From a virus: a stretch of 58,942 bases of DNA. The DNA is taken from the IMG/VR virus record IMGVR_UViG_3300032284_001272, positions 1 through 58,942 of that record. One strand, written 5' to 3'. Positions 20,604 to 28,062 of the stretch are shown here, one piece after another. Made by a program: the position numbers and the translations under genes. The first letter of the stretch is position 1, and the number at the start of each line of letters is the position of its first letter. The notes beneath the pieces are model-generated. The model did not search any database. It was not told the origin of the DNA and saw nothing but the letters and a program-made list of their open reading frames with translations.

Positions 20604-21521
20604 ATGGCTATTAATCTTTCACAGATTCGTGACCTTCTCCTCCCGGGCCTCCGCGGGGTTGAAGGTAAGTACGCGATGATCCCATCGCAGTATGACAAGG
20701 TGTTTGAAATCACCAAGTCAAACATGGCGCTCGAACGTACCGCAGAAATGCGTTACCTCGGTCTCGCCCAGCTCAAGAACGAAGGTGGTAACACCCAGTT
20801 CGATAACGCTGCTGGCGAACGCTACGTCTACAATCAGGAGCATAATGAAATTGCTCTTGGTTACTCGATCACCCGCAAGGCGATTGACGATAACCTCTAC
20901 AAGGCACAGTTTAAGCCGACCAACCTCGGCCTCACTGAGTCGTTCCATCAGACCAAGGAAATTTACGCCGCTAACGTGTTCAACACGGCTACGACGTATA
21001 ACGCATCAGTCGGTGGTGACGGTGTTGCGCTCTGCTCGACATCGCATCCAATCGACGGCGGCCTGACCATCGCTAACAAGCCTACAATCGACGTTGATCT
21101 GAACGAATCGACCCTCCTTAACGGTATGGTCGCTATCCGTCAGAACTTCCGCGATATTGCTGGTAACAAGATTTTTGCGCGTGGTCGCAAGCTGATTGTT
21201 CCGCCAGCACTTGAGCCTGTTGCTATTCGCCTCACGAAGACGCAGCTGCGTCCGGGAACGGCAGACAACGACGTAAACGCTATCATGTTTACGGGCGGCG
21301 GTCTCCCAGAAGGCTACATGGTCATGGACTTCTTGACCTCGAACTTCGCTTGGTTCCTGCTTACGAACATTAAGGGTCTCGTATACATGGAACGTATGCC
21401 ATTCGAAATGGACATGCAGGTGGACTTTACGACTGACAACTTGTTGGTCAAGGGTTACGAGCGTTATTCCTTGGGTTACTATAACTGGCGTTCGATCTAC
21501 GGCTCGTTCCCAACAGCTTAA
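20604..21521 (+). CDS. Major capsid protein (HK97 fold, Mu gpT-like)
   Basis: 305 residues. N-terminal helix, YDKVFEITKSNMALERTAEM, FDNAAGERYVYNQEHNEIALGYSITRKAIDDNLY, CSTSHPIDGG, KLIVPPALEPVAIRL and a C-terminal RYSLGYYNWRSIYGSFP. Together these match the Mu gpT-like branch of HK97-fold capsid proteins. No long delta domain is present, consistent with a separate scaffold gene (18310). GGAG precedes the ATG. Confidence 0.9.
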   Translation: MAINLSQIRDLLLPGLRGVEGKYAMIPSQYDKVFEITKSNMALERTAEMRYLGLAQLKNEGGNTQFDNAAGERYVYNQEHNEIALGYSITRKAIDDNLYKAQFKPTNLGLTESFHQTKEIYAANVFNTATTYNASVGGDGVALCSTSHPIDGGLTIANKPTIDVDLNESTLLNGMVAIRQNFRDIAGNKIFARGRKLIVPPALEPVAIRLTKTQLRPGTADNDVNAIMFTGGGLPEGYMVMDFLTSNFAWFLLTNIKGLVYMERMPFEMDMQVDFTTDNLLVKGYERYSLGYYNWRSIYGSFPTA

Positions 21522-21533
21522 GGAGAAGGCAAT

Positions 21534-22766
21534 ATGTCTATTTCAGCATTCTCCGGCCCATTAGTATCGTTTGGGCAGAATACCAACCCGAATAGTCCGA
21601 CAATGACGGACTATAATCCGGAAGCTGGCCCGTCGTTGTTTTACAACGGCGTGGCTCTTCTTGATCAGCGTTGGCCTTACAGCTACGAACCGGGACAGAA
21701 CTTCGGTAATGTCACGGCTGGTTTCTCCGTTCAGAACGTACAAACACTGAACGTGGTTCCTTATGCGTTGAGTGCTACAGCGATTTCGGCTGCGTTGGCT
21801 ACTACCGCCTCTACGCCAGTAACTCTTGTCTCGTCTTCTTCGACAACGACAGGCATTGCTACCGCTGTCTCAATCAACCGCGCTGATACGAATGCTACTG
21901 TCACTGGCCTTCTGGCTATTGATGGTTACACTTCGGTCACGGGCTATGTTTCGAACGGCACAAGCGGCACGGCTGGTAACATCCTCATCGTTAGCACGGC
22001 ATCGTATGCTCCGCTCGCGGTTGGTATGGTTATTAGCGGCACGGGTGTTACGGCTGGTACTTATATCACTGGCTATGCCCCATCGCTTAACGTCTCAAAC
22101 GGCAATTCTGCTACTGGCGGAACGGGTGCTTATTACGTAAGCAACTCATTCGCCGCTGGCACAAGTGGTTCGCCAATTACGATCAATGCTGCACTTGGCA
22201 CAAGCACCGTTCCTGCCACTTCGCAGTCGCGTATTGCTTTTGGTCAAGCTGGTACGGTCCAGTTGTGGAACCCACAGAGCCTTATCGCTCGCGCTGTTAG
22301 CATTACGCCGACATCCGCTAACCCGACCGCTTCGATCACATTTACAGTCGCTGGCTATGATATTTATGGCTACCCGATGTCTGAAGTGATTTCCCTCACA
22401 ACTGGTTCTACATCAGGAACAGCTGTGAACGGAAAGAAAGCGTTTAAGTATATCACATCTGTAACGCCTAGCGTGACAGACACGGTTACTTACTCGGTTG
22501 GAACGACCGATATTTTCGGGCTTCCACTCCGTGCGGATAACTTTGGTGAACTCTTGATCAACTATCCTGCGACAGTTGTGACGGCGAATACCGGGTTTGT
22601 GGCCGCTGTTACTACCTACGCTACGACAACGACTGGCGACGTTCGCGGCACGTATGCATTGCAGACGGCTTCTAACGGCTCCCGCCGCCTCATCGTAACG
22701 CAGTCTCCGCAAGCGTATAATATCGGCACGACGACCACAGGTCTGTTCGGCGTAACCCAAGTATAA
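21534..22766 (+). CDS. Virion structural protein with beta module
   Basis: 410 residues, Thr/Ser/Ala/Gly rich. The N-terminus (FYNGVALLDQRWPYSYEPGQ) and C-terminus (DNFGELLINYPATVVT, GSRRLIVTQSP) look like a head or neck protein. At about 139-209 lies a copy of the beta module seen in three other virion proteins: LAVGMVISGTGVTAGTYITG ... GTGAYYVSNS. GGAG precedes the ATG. It follows the capsid gene, so it may be a second decoration or a head-fibre protein. Confidence 0.7.
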   Translation: MSISAFSGPLVSFGQNTNPNSPTMTDYNPEAGPSLFYNGVALLDQRWPYSYEPGQNFGNVTAGFSVQNVQTLNVVPYALSATAISAALATTASTPVTLVSSSSTTTGIATAVSINRADTNATVTGLLAIDGYTSVTGYVSNGTSGTAGNILIVSTASYAPLAVGMVISGTGVTAGTYITGYAPSLNVSNGNSATGGTGAYYVSNSFAAGTSGSPITINAALGTSTVPATSQSRIAFGQAGTVQLWNPQSLIARAVSITPTSANPTASITFTVAGYDIYGYPMSEVISLTTGSTSGTAVNGKKAFKYITSVTPSVTDTVTYSVGTTDIFGLPLRADNFGELLINYPATVVTANTGFVAAVTTYATTTTGDVRGTYALQTASNGSRRLIVTQSPQAYNIGTTTTGLFGVTQV

Positions 22767-22777
22767 GGAACTAAGCT

Positions 22778-23176
22778 ATGAAGGGTAAGCACCATCACGG
22801 TGATACTGCTGCGCAGCATCACAAAGGGCATATGGATCACCACGATCTAAGCCACCACCACCGCGCCCACCGTAAGCACGGCGGCCATGTCGGTAACGTT
22901 GCTCATGAAGGCGACGTTGCTCATGACGAGGCACCGCACGACGTTTACGCTGGTGCAAGTTCGCCTACTGTTAAGGAAGCGATGAAGAAGAAGCGCGGCG
23001 GAAAAGTCCACCATGGCCACAAGGAAGTCGAGATGCATGGGCATAAGGCTCACCACCGTCTTGACCGCCCGGCACGTAAACATGGCGGCAAGGTCGGCGC
23101 TGAAATGAACCCGTTCTCGGCAGCTCGTCACGTTAAGACGCCAGTGGGCCGCGACGTAGACTCGGTGGAAGACTGA
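22778..23176 (+). CDS. Histidine-rich GGR-motif protein
   Basis: 132 residues, with about 26 histidines (roughly one in five), many in runs (HHH, HH). GGK/GGH motifs recur (RKHGGHVG, KKRGGKVHHGH, RKHGGKVG). It probably binds metal ions; nothing else can be said. It ends at a TGA followed by C, and a start-less frame downstream (23160-23372) looks like its natural C-terminal continuation in the +1 frame. GGAAC lies upstream of the ATG. Confidence 0.7.
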   Translation: MKGKHHHGDTAAQHHKGHMDHHDLSHHHRAHRKHGGHVGNVAHEGDVAHDEAPHDVYAGASSPTVKEAMKKKRGGKVHHGHKEVEMHGHKAHHRLDRPARKHGGKVGAEMNPFSAARHVKTPVGRDVDSVED

Positions 23177-23372
23177 CTGCGGTTATTCAGCAGGTGGTAG
23201 TCCAAAGTGGATACAGGGTGCGATAAAGCACCCGGGCGCACTACATAGGCAGCTTCACGTTCCAGAAGGGGAGAAAATCCCCGCTAAAAAACTGGAAAAA
23301 GCAGCGCACAGCAGCAACCCCTTGCTTGCTAAACGCGCAAGTCTCGCGAAGACGCTGAAGAAGATGCATTGA
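23160..23372 (+). pseudogene. Start-less C-terminal domain in +1 frame of the His-rich gene
   Basis: This frame is open from after a TAG at 23157 to the TGA at 23370-23372. It reads SPKWIQGAIKHPGALHRQL, then HVPEGEKIPAKKLEKAA and NPLLAKRASLAKTLKKMH. This 'WIxxAIKxPGALHxxLxVxxGxKIPAKKLxxA' domain is common in phages, usually at the end of GGR-type proteins. No ATG, GTG or TTG exists upstream in frame. Either the His-rich gene frameshifts by +1 near its UGA-C stop, or an indel (biological or assembly) separated the parts. A terminator follows. Confidence 0.7.
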
Positions 23373-23376
23373 CTAA

Positions 23377-23405
23377 GAGGGGGGAGAAATCCCCCCTTCT
23401 TTTTT
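23377..23405 (+). terminator. Strong rho-independent terminator
   Basis: A perfect GGGGGG/CCCCCC stem flanked by A-G and C-T pairs, followed by TTCTTTTTT. It closes the capsid transcription unit after the start-less frame. Confidence 0.9.
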
Positions 23406-23417
23406 CGAGGGATTGAT

Positions 23418-23663
23418 ATGACAGCAGCATGGACAAGGAAAGAAGGCAAGTCGGAGTCTGGCGGGTTAAACGCCAAGGGCCGCTCATCTTACCATTCTGA
23501 AACTGGCGGCACTCTTAAAGCCCCAACAAAAGACACAGGGAATTCTCGTCACAAATCGTTTTGCGCTCGCATGGAAGGGGAGCGGGCAAAAATGACCAAC
23601 ATGAAAAATAAACACGACCCAGAAAGTCGAATTAATAAGGCTTTAAGAAAATGGGAATGTTGA
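23418..23663 (+). CDS. DUF6321-type small protein
   Basis: 81 residues. WTRKEGKSESGGLNAKGR, GGTLKAPTKDTGNSRHKSFCARM and a C-terminal DPESRINKALRKWEC match a widespread small phage protein family (I believe DUF6321). Members occur in podoviruses and T4-like cyanophages; the function is unknown. GAGGGA lies upstream of the ATG. It overlaps the endonuclease gene by 13 bases. Confidence 0.8.
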   Translation: MTAAWTRKEGKSESGGLNAKGRSSYHSETGGTLKAPTKDTGNSRHKSFCARMEGERAKMTNMKNKHDPESRINKALRKWEC

Positions 23664-24085
23664 TTTGCACAAAATGTAAATTAGAAAAACCGGGAACACC
23701 GAAATTTTTTCCATTACATAATAAGAAAAAAAATGGACTAGATAGTTGGTGCCGAGTTTGCAGAAGCAATTATCGCAGCGAAATTAGGCGCGGTTTGTAT
23801 AGGAATATGATTGACGATGAAAAATTGAAATCAATCATAAAAACAACAAAAGAGTGCGTAATTTGCGGGGATGAAACAAATTTGGTTGTAGATCACGATC
23901 ATAAAACCAACAAGGTTCGCGGCATGTTGTGCAACAATTGCAATAAAGGTTTGGGGTTATTTAAAGACAATCCTGATTTTTTATTGTATGCTCGCATGTA
24001 CTTATTGTCCTCGGCAGAAGACAATGAAGCTGCCTTGTTTTTAAAAACCAACCGTTCATTTTTGCAATGTGATGGGGTTCAGTAA
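23651..24085 (+). CDS. Recombination endonuclease VII-like HNH nuclease
   Basis: 144 residues. CTKCK and CRVC pairs near the N-terminus, then ECVICGDETNLVVDHDHKT, VRGMLCNNCNKGLGLFKDN and LLYARMYL: the T4 endonuclease VII (gp49) fold with a beta-beta-alpha-metal core and DHDH catalytic motif. Free-standing genes of this type in structural regions often behave as homing endonucleases. The DNA is visibly A+T-richer than its neighbours and the gene overlaps both of them, suggesting a recent insertion. It could also resolve branched DNA before packaging. Confidence 0.88.
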   Translation: MGMLICTKCKLEKPGTPKFFPLHNKKKNGLDSWCRVCRSNYRSEIRRGLYRNMIDDEKLKSIIKTTKECVICGDETNLVVDHDHKTNKVRGMLCNNCNKGLGLFKDNPDFLLYARMYLLSSAEDNEAALFLKTNRSFLQCDGVQ

Positions 24086-24249
24086 TGTCTAAGAAACCGT
24101 TCTGGGAACACCCGGCTGAAAAAGACGCGCATCATAAACATTTAACGGCGAAACAAAAAACAACTGCGAAGGCACATGCAAGAGCTGCTGGCAGACCATA
24201 CCCAAATTTGGTAGATAACGCAGCGGTAGCCCGCACGAAAGGAAAGTAA
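24085..24249 (+). CDS. Small conserved phage protein
   Basis: 54 residues, too short to be found by common length cut-offs. Starts MSKKPFWEHPAEKDAHHKHL and ends in AKAHARAAGRPYPNLVDN, a very common motif in small phage proteins ('KAKARAKAAGRPYPNLVDN'). The ATG overlaps the TAA of the nuclease gene. Basic; function unknown. Confidence 0.75.
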   Translation: MSKKPFWEHPAEKDAHHKHLTAKQKTTAKAHARAAGRPYPNLVDNAAVARTKGK

Positions 24250-24251
24250 AA

Positions 24252-24881
24252 ATGCGCCCAATTACAGTAACGGTCGGTCCTTTGGCGGCTGCAAATGCAA
24301 GCGGAATTGCCACAGCGGCGGCAACTGCTACATCAATCACAATTAGCAACGGTACGCTGGATACGCCTCGTCGTATTTTGTTTACTCCGGGCGGCAGTGA
24401 AGCCGCAAACACATTTACAATTGTCGGAACAGCGGCAAATGGGGCACCTCAAACTGAAGTTTTAGCTGGTTCTACGTCTTCTTTTTATTCAAACCTTGAT
24501 TTTGCGACAGTTACGTCAATCACGTTTAAAAATGCAATTGCTGCGGGCGCTGGCCTTACGGTTGGCACAAACAACATCGCGTCATCCCCGTGGGTACGTT
24601 TTGACGATTATGCGCCTTCTCAAACGGCTATTCAGTGTACCGTTTCTGGTACAGTGACGTACACAGTCCAACAGACTCTTCAAGATCCCAATAGCCCAAC
24701 AAATTCGGTCAACCCGTATTCTGTTACGTGGTTAAACTCTTCTGATTCTGCTGCGGTTAATGCTACAACTTCTGTTCAAAGCAGCTACCAATATTCACCT
24801 GTTTTTGCTAAAGTTACCGTTACGAGCGGCACGGGTTCTGTCACCGCAATATTCACGCAATTCGGCGTTGCGCCGTACTAA
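24252..24881 (+). CDS. Virion structural protein
   Basis: 209 residues, Ala/Thr/Ser rich and beta-predicted: ITVTVGPLAAANASGIA, RRILFTPGGSEAANTFTIVG, WVRFDDYAPSQTAIQCTVSG and a C-terminal KVTVTSGTGSVTAIFTQ. The start follows the small-protein stop by two bases, with AAAGGAAAG upstream. Likely a neck, head-fibre or tail-decoration protein by position; no specific family recognised. Confidence 0.65.
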   Translation: MRPITVTVGPLAAANASGIATAAATATSITISNGTLDTPRRILFTPGGSEAANTFTIVGTAANGAPQTEVLAGSTSSFYSNLDFATVTSITFKNAIAAGAGLTVGTNNIASSPWVRFDDYAPSQTAIQCTVSGTVTYTVQQTLQDPNSPTNSVNPYSVTWLNSSDSAAVNATTSVQSSYQYSPVFAKVTVTSGTGSVTAIFTQFGVAPY

Positions 24882-24893
24882 TTGGAGCTACCC

Positions 24894-26918
24894 ATGTCTG
24901 GTTTAAGTTTTCCCGGTAACTCAGTAGATCAAGCAATTCAAACAGAGTACCCATCTCGTTTGCGTGATAACTTGGGCCGCACAGAAGTATCTGAAGTACA
25001 AAACCTGTTTGAAGCGGACTTTGAATACGGAACCCAGCCAATGCGCTGGGAACAGTACATTTCGGGCGGCGGTAGCATATCTGCTGTTTCTGCCTCTGGT
25101 GGTATCACGATGTCCGTTACGGCGGCTTCTGGAGATGTCGCACTTCGTCAAACACGCCCTTACATCCGCTATCAGCCGGGCAAAACCATTTATATGTCGT
25201 CGGGCTTTGTGTTTGGTGCGCCTTACACAAACCAGCGTCAGCGTGTTGGCTTCTTTGATGACGGCAACGGTATTTTCTTTGAACAGGGTGACCCAACGGC
25301 TAACAACCCAACAGGAATGGCTGTTGTCTATCGTTCTGACGTTGGCGGATTGCCTTTCGACACCAAAATTACATCTGATCAATGGCTTGACCCGCAGGGT
25401 ATCAAATCATCCATTAACTGGAGCCAGATCCAAATGATCTGGATTGAGTTCGCTTGGTATGGCGCTGGTTTGCTTCGTTGGGGTGTTGTTATTAACGGCG
25501 AACCATACGTCCTTCATCAGGTTGGTATCGGTAATAAAATCAGCCAGACAACGCCGTGGTCGCGCACAGGTAACATTCCGGTTCGCTATGAATTGCGCAA
25601 TATTGGACCAATCACGACTGGTTCGTCGCCTTATACGATGGCCCATTACGGCGTTTCGGTTCTCGCGAAGGGCAAAATTGATACGCAACGTGGCTTTACA
25701 TACGGTTACGGGATGGCGGCGAATACGCCAACGCGTACTGTAGCTACGTCTTCAACTCGTTACCCCCTCCTCTCAATCCGTTATCGCACCATGGGTACGC
25801 TTGAGTATGGAGTAGATACAAACTATTCCGGCTCAAACGGCACCCTCCCTACTGGCGGCGCAGCTATCACTAGCTCGTCCGTTCTTGCGTCACAGGTTGC
25901 GACTTCCTCCATTTCAGGCACGACGCTCACCATTGGCACGGTCACATCAGGTACAGTGGCTGTGGGGCAACTTGTGACTGGAGCGAACGTGGCGCAAGGT
26001 ACTGTTATCACCGCCAATATTTCCGGTTCTGGAGCGGGTTCTACGTGGACCGTAAACGCGTCTCAGACGGCGGCTTCCTCCACCATGTACATGACTGCTG
26101 GTAGCGTTATTACTGCTTCTAGCGCCACTTGGACGGCTAACCAGTGGGCAGGTAAGTATGTGTGGTCGCGTGGGGCAACTCAGGGCGTATCCAGCTTCAC
26201 AGCAGCCGCAAACGTGGTTACCGTAACCACATCATCCGCTCATTTCTTAACAACCGGGCGTTACCTTACGTTTTCGGGCGGTACTCTTACGACTGGTTCG
26301 CCAAACGGCACATTCCAAATCACGGTTACCGGGCCTACGACGTTCACGTATACGGTTCCTAGCGGCTCTGGTACGCCGGGCGGTACACTTGTGTACACTC
26401 AGGGTCTTGGCCCAATTGGGCGCATTATCTCCAACACAACCACAGCATTGACGGTTGTGGATAACGTGTTGGGTAGTGCCTCATTGCCTTACCCAATGGT
26501 TGTTACCCCGGGCGCGAGCGCAAACTACATCATTGGTGAAATTGACCGTGGTCAGATCCTCCCGCAAACGCTGAACATTTATTCGTCAGCCAACTGCACA
26601 TTGGAATTGATCACATCGACGTACTATTCGCCAATCGCTTTGACTGGCGCGACGTTTAACACGATGTATTCGCTTGGATCTTTGAACAGCTTTGTGGAAC
26701 GAGATGTCTCGGCTACAGCCCTCACAGGCGGCGAAGTGGTGTATAATACTCCTCTTCCTGCTGGTGGGTTGCAGAACTTCGACCTCACAAACTTCTTCCC
26801 GCTGTTTAACACAGTGCAGGGTGACGCTCCTGACGTCCTTACGGTCGCTATCACGACCCCATCGTCTGGTACCTTTACCGTTGGCGCATCTATCATTGCG
26901 CAGGAAGCGATGTCCTGA
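24894..26918 (+). CDS. Large virion protein with beta module
   Basis: 674 residues from the ATG at 24894, which has GGAG upstream; a TTG at 24882 is less likely. The first about 340 residues form a globular beta-rich domain (FEYGTQPMRWEQYISGGGS, RQRVGFFDDGNGIFFEQG, WIEFAWYGAGLLRWGVVING). This is followed by a beta module (about 338-400: SISGTTLTIGTVTSGTVAVGQ ... TWTVNASQ), a second Ig-like stretch, and a C-terminal domain. The N-terminal part resembles a widely distributed phage structural protein encoded before tail adaptors. Probable neck or tail fibre-attachment protein. Confidence 0.7.
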   Translation: MSGLSFPGNSVDQAIQTEYPSRLRDNLGRTEVSEVQNLFEADFEYGTQPMRWEQYISGGGSISAVSASGGITMSVTAASGDVALRQTRPYIRYQPGKTIYMSSGFVFGAPYTNQRQRVGFFDDGNGIFFEQGDPTANNPTGMAVVYRSDVGGLPFDTKITSDQWLDPQGIKSSINWSQIQMIWIEFAWYGAGLLRWGVVINGEPYVLHQVGIGNKISQTTPWSRTGNIPVRYELRNIGPITTGSSPYTMAHYGVSVLAKGKIDTQRGFTYGYGMAANTPTRTVATSSTRYPLLSIRYRTMGTLEYGVDTNYSGSNGTLPTGGAAITSSSVLASQVATSSISGTTLTIGTVTSGTVAVGQLVTGANVAQGTVITANISGSGAGSTWTVNASQTAASSTMYMTAGSVITASSATWTANQWAGKYVWSRGATQGVSSFTAAANVVTVTTSSAHFLTTGRYLTFSGGTLTTGSPNGTFQITVTGPTTFTYTVPSGSGTPGGTLVYTQGLGPIGRIISNTTTALTVVDNVLGSASLPYPMVVTPGASANYIIGEIDRGQILPQTLNIYSSANCTLELITSTYYSPIALTGATFNTMYSLGSLNSFVERDVSATALTGGEVVYNTPLPAGGLQNFDLTNFFPLFNTVQGDAPDVLTVAITTPSSGTFTVGASIIAQEAMS

Positions 26919-27637
26919 TGACAACGAGCGGCACATACAATTTTAACCCCAGTTTAGGTGAAGTCGTTCTCAACGCCTTCGCCCGCTGTGGTGTGCGCCG
27001 CACCGCCCTCCTTCAAGAACACATGCAGGACGCAAGGTTTGAAGCGAACCTTATGTTCTCAGAGTGGTCTAATCGCGGGGTAAACCTTTGGAAGGTGGAT
27101 TTGCAAACAATCCCCCTTACGCAGGGCGTTACGCAGTATTTCGCATCAACTAATAGTGTGTCTGATGACGCCGCCAAAACTATTATGGTGCTTGACGCGT
27201 ACATCACGACAAATTCTGGTCAAGAAACTCAATTTGACCGCGTAATTATGCCTATTTCGCGCACGGAATACGCACAAACACCCAACAAAAACCTTCAATC
27301 CCCACCAACTGTGTTCTGGTTTGATCGTTTGATTAACCCAACCATCACATTGTGGCCTGTACCTGACCAAACAGGTGTTTATACGCTTAATTTTTACCGC
27401 GTTATTCAGGTGCAGGATGCGGAGACAACAGGGGCGCAAACCCTTGATATCCCATATCGTTGGCTTGATGCGGCATGTGCGGGGTTAGCTGCTAGATTAG
27501 CTAATATTTACTCTCCTGATAGGTCTAATTTGCTTGAGCAAAAGGCTGCACAGGCGTATGATATAGCCGCTACTCAGGATACGGAAAACGTACCTCTTTA
27601 CATTATGCCGGGGTTGTCCGGGTACTTCAGGACATAA
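26918..27637 (+). CDS. P22 gp4-like tail accessory / head-completion protein
   Basis: 239 residues. EVVLNAFARCGVRRTALLQEH, ANLMFSEWSNRGVNLWKVD, PPTVFWFDRLINPTITLWPVPD and ACAGLAARLANIYSP. This layout is that of P22 gp4-type adaptors that bind under the portal and close the head. ATG overlaps the stop of the preceding gene. A second adaptor-like gene occurs at 34383. Confidence 0.8.
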   Translation: MTTSGTYNFNPSLGEVVLNAFARCGVRRTALLQEHMQDARFEANLMFSEWSNRGVNLWKVDLQTIPLTQGVTQYFASTNSVSDDAAKTIMVLDAYITTNSGQETQFDRVIMPISRTEYAQTPNKNLQSPPTVFWFDRLINPTITLWPVPDQTGVYTLNFYRVIQVQDAETTGAQTLDIPYRWLDAACAGLAARLANIYSPDRSNLLEQKAAQAYDIAATQDTENVPLYIMPGLSGYFRT

Positions 27638-27639
27638 TC

Positions 27640-28059
27640 ATGGCGTATCGTTATCATGGTAGAGCAACAGTAAATCCCCACAACCCGGCGGCATTTGCCC
27701 GCTGTGACCGTTGCGGGTTTATTTACAACCACAGACAATTGCAATTTCAGTTTGATTATCGCGGGCCGCGCCTCGCTAACTTGAAAATCCTTGTTTGCAA
27801 ACCTTGCTACGATAAGCCTCAGGCTCAATTAAAGCCTATCGTTCTTACGCAAGATCCTATGCCGATCATTAATGCGCGTCCTGAGAACTTCCTTGACGCT
27901 GAAAACACATACCGCACGACAATGGATGGGAAAACCCGCGTTACCCAAGACGGGCAGACGCGTGTTGTTCAATGGAACGTGGGCGGCGATCCTGTGAATG
28001 GTCAGCCAAACCTTTACCCACCCACTGATGTCGCGCACTTTTTGATACCGACGGAGTAA
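27640..28059 (+). CDS. Zinc-finger structural protein
   Basis: 139 residues with a treble-clef style pair: CDRCGFIYN (Cys22, Cys25) and LVCKPCYDKPQ (about Cys53, Cys56), separated by QFQFDYRGPRLANLKI. The C-terminus is Pro-rich and loose. Such proteins, with 'RCDRCGFxYxxxxLxxxWxGxxv', often sit among podoviral neck and tail genes. It is probably a virion component; the role is unknown. Confidence 0.75.
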   Translation: MAYRYHGRATVNPHNPAAFARCDRCGFIYNHRQLQFQFDYRGPRLANLKILVCKPCYDKPQAQLKPIVLTQDPMPIINARPENFLDAENTYRTTMDGKTRVTQDGQTRVVQWNVGGDPVNGQPNLYPPTDVAHFLIPTE

Positions 28060-28062
28060 TAA

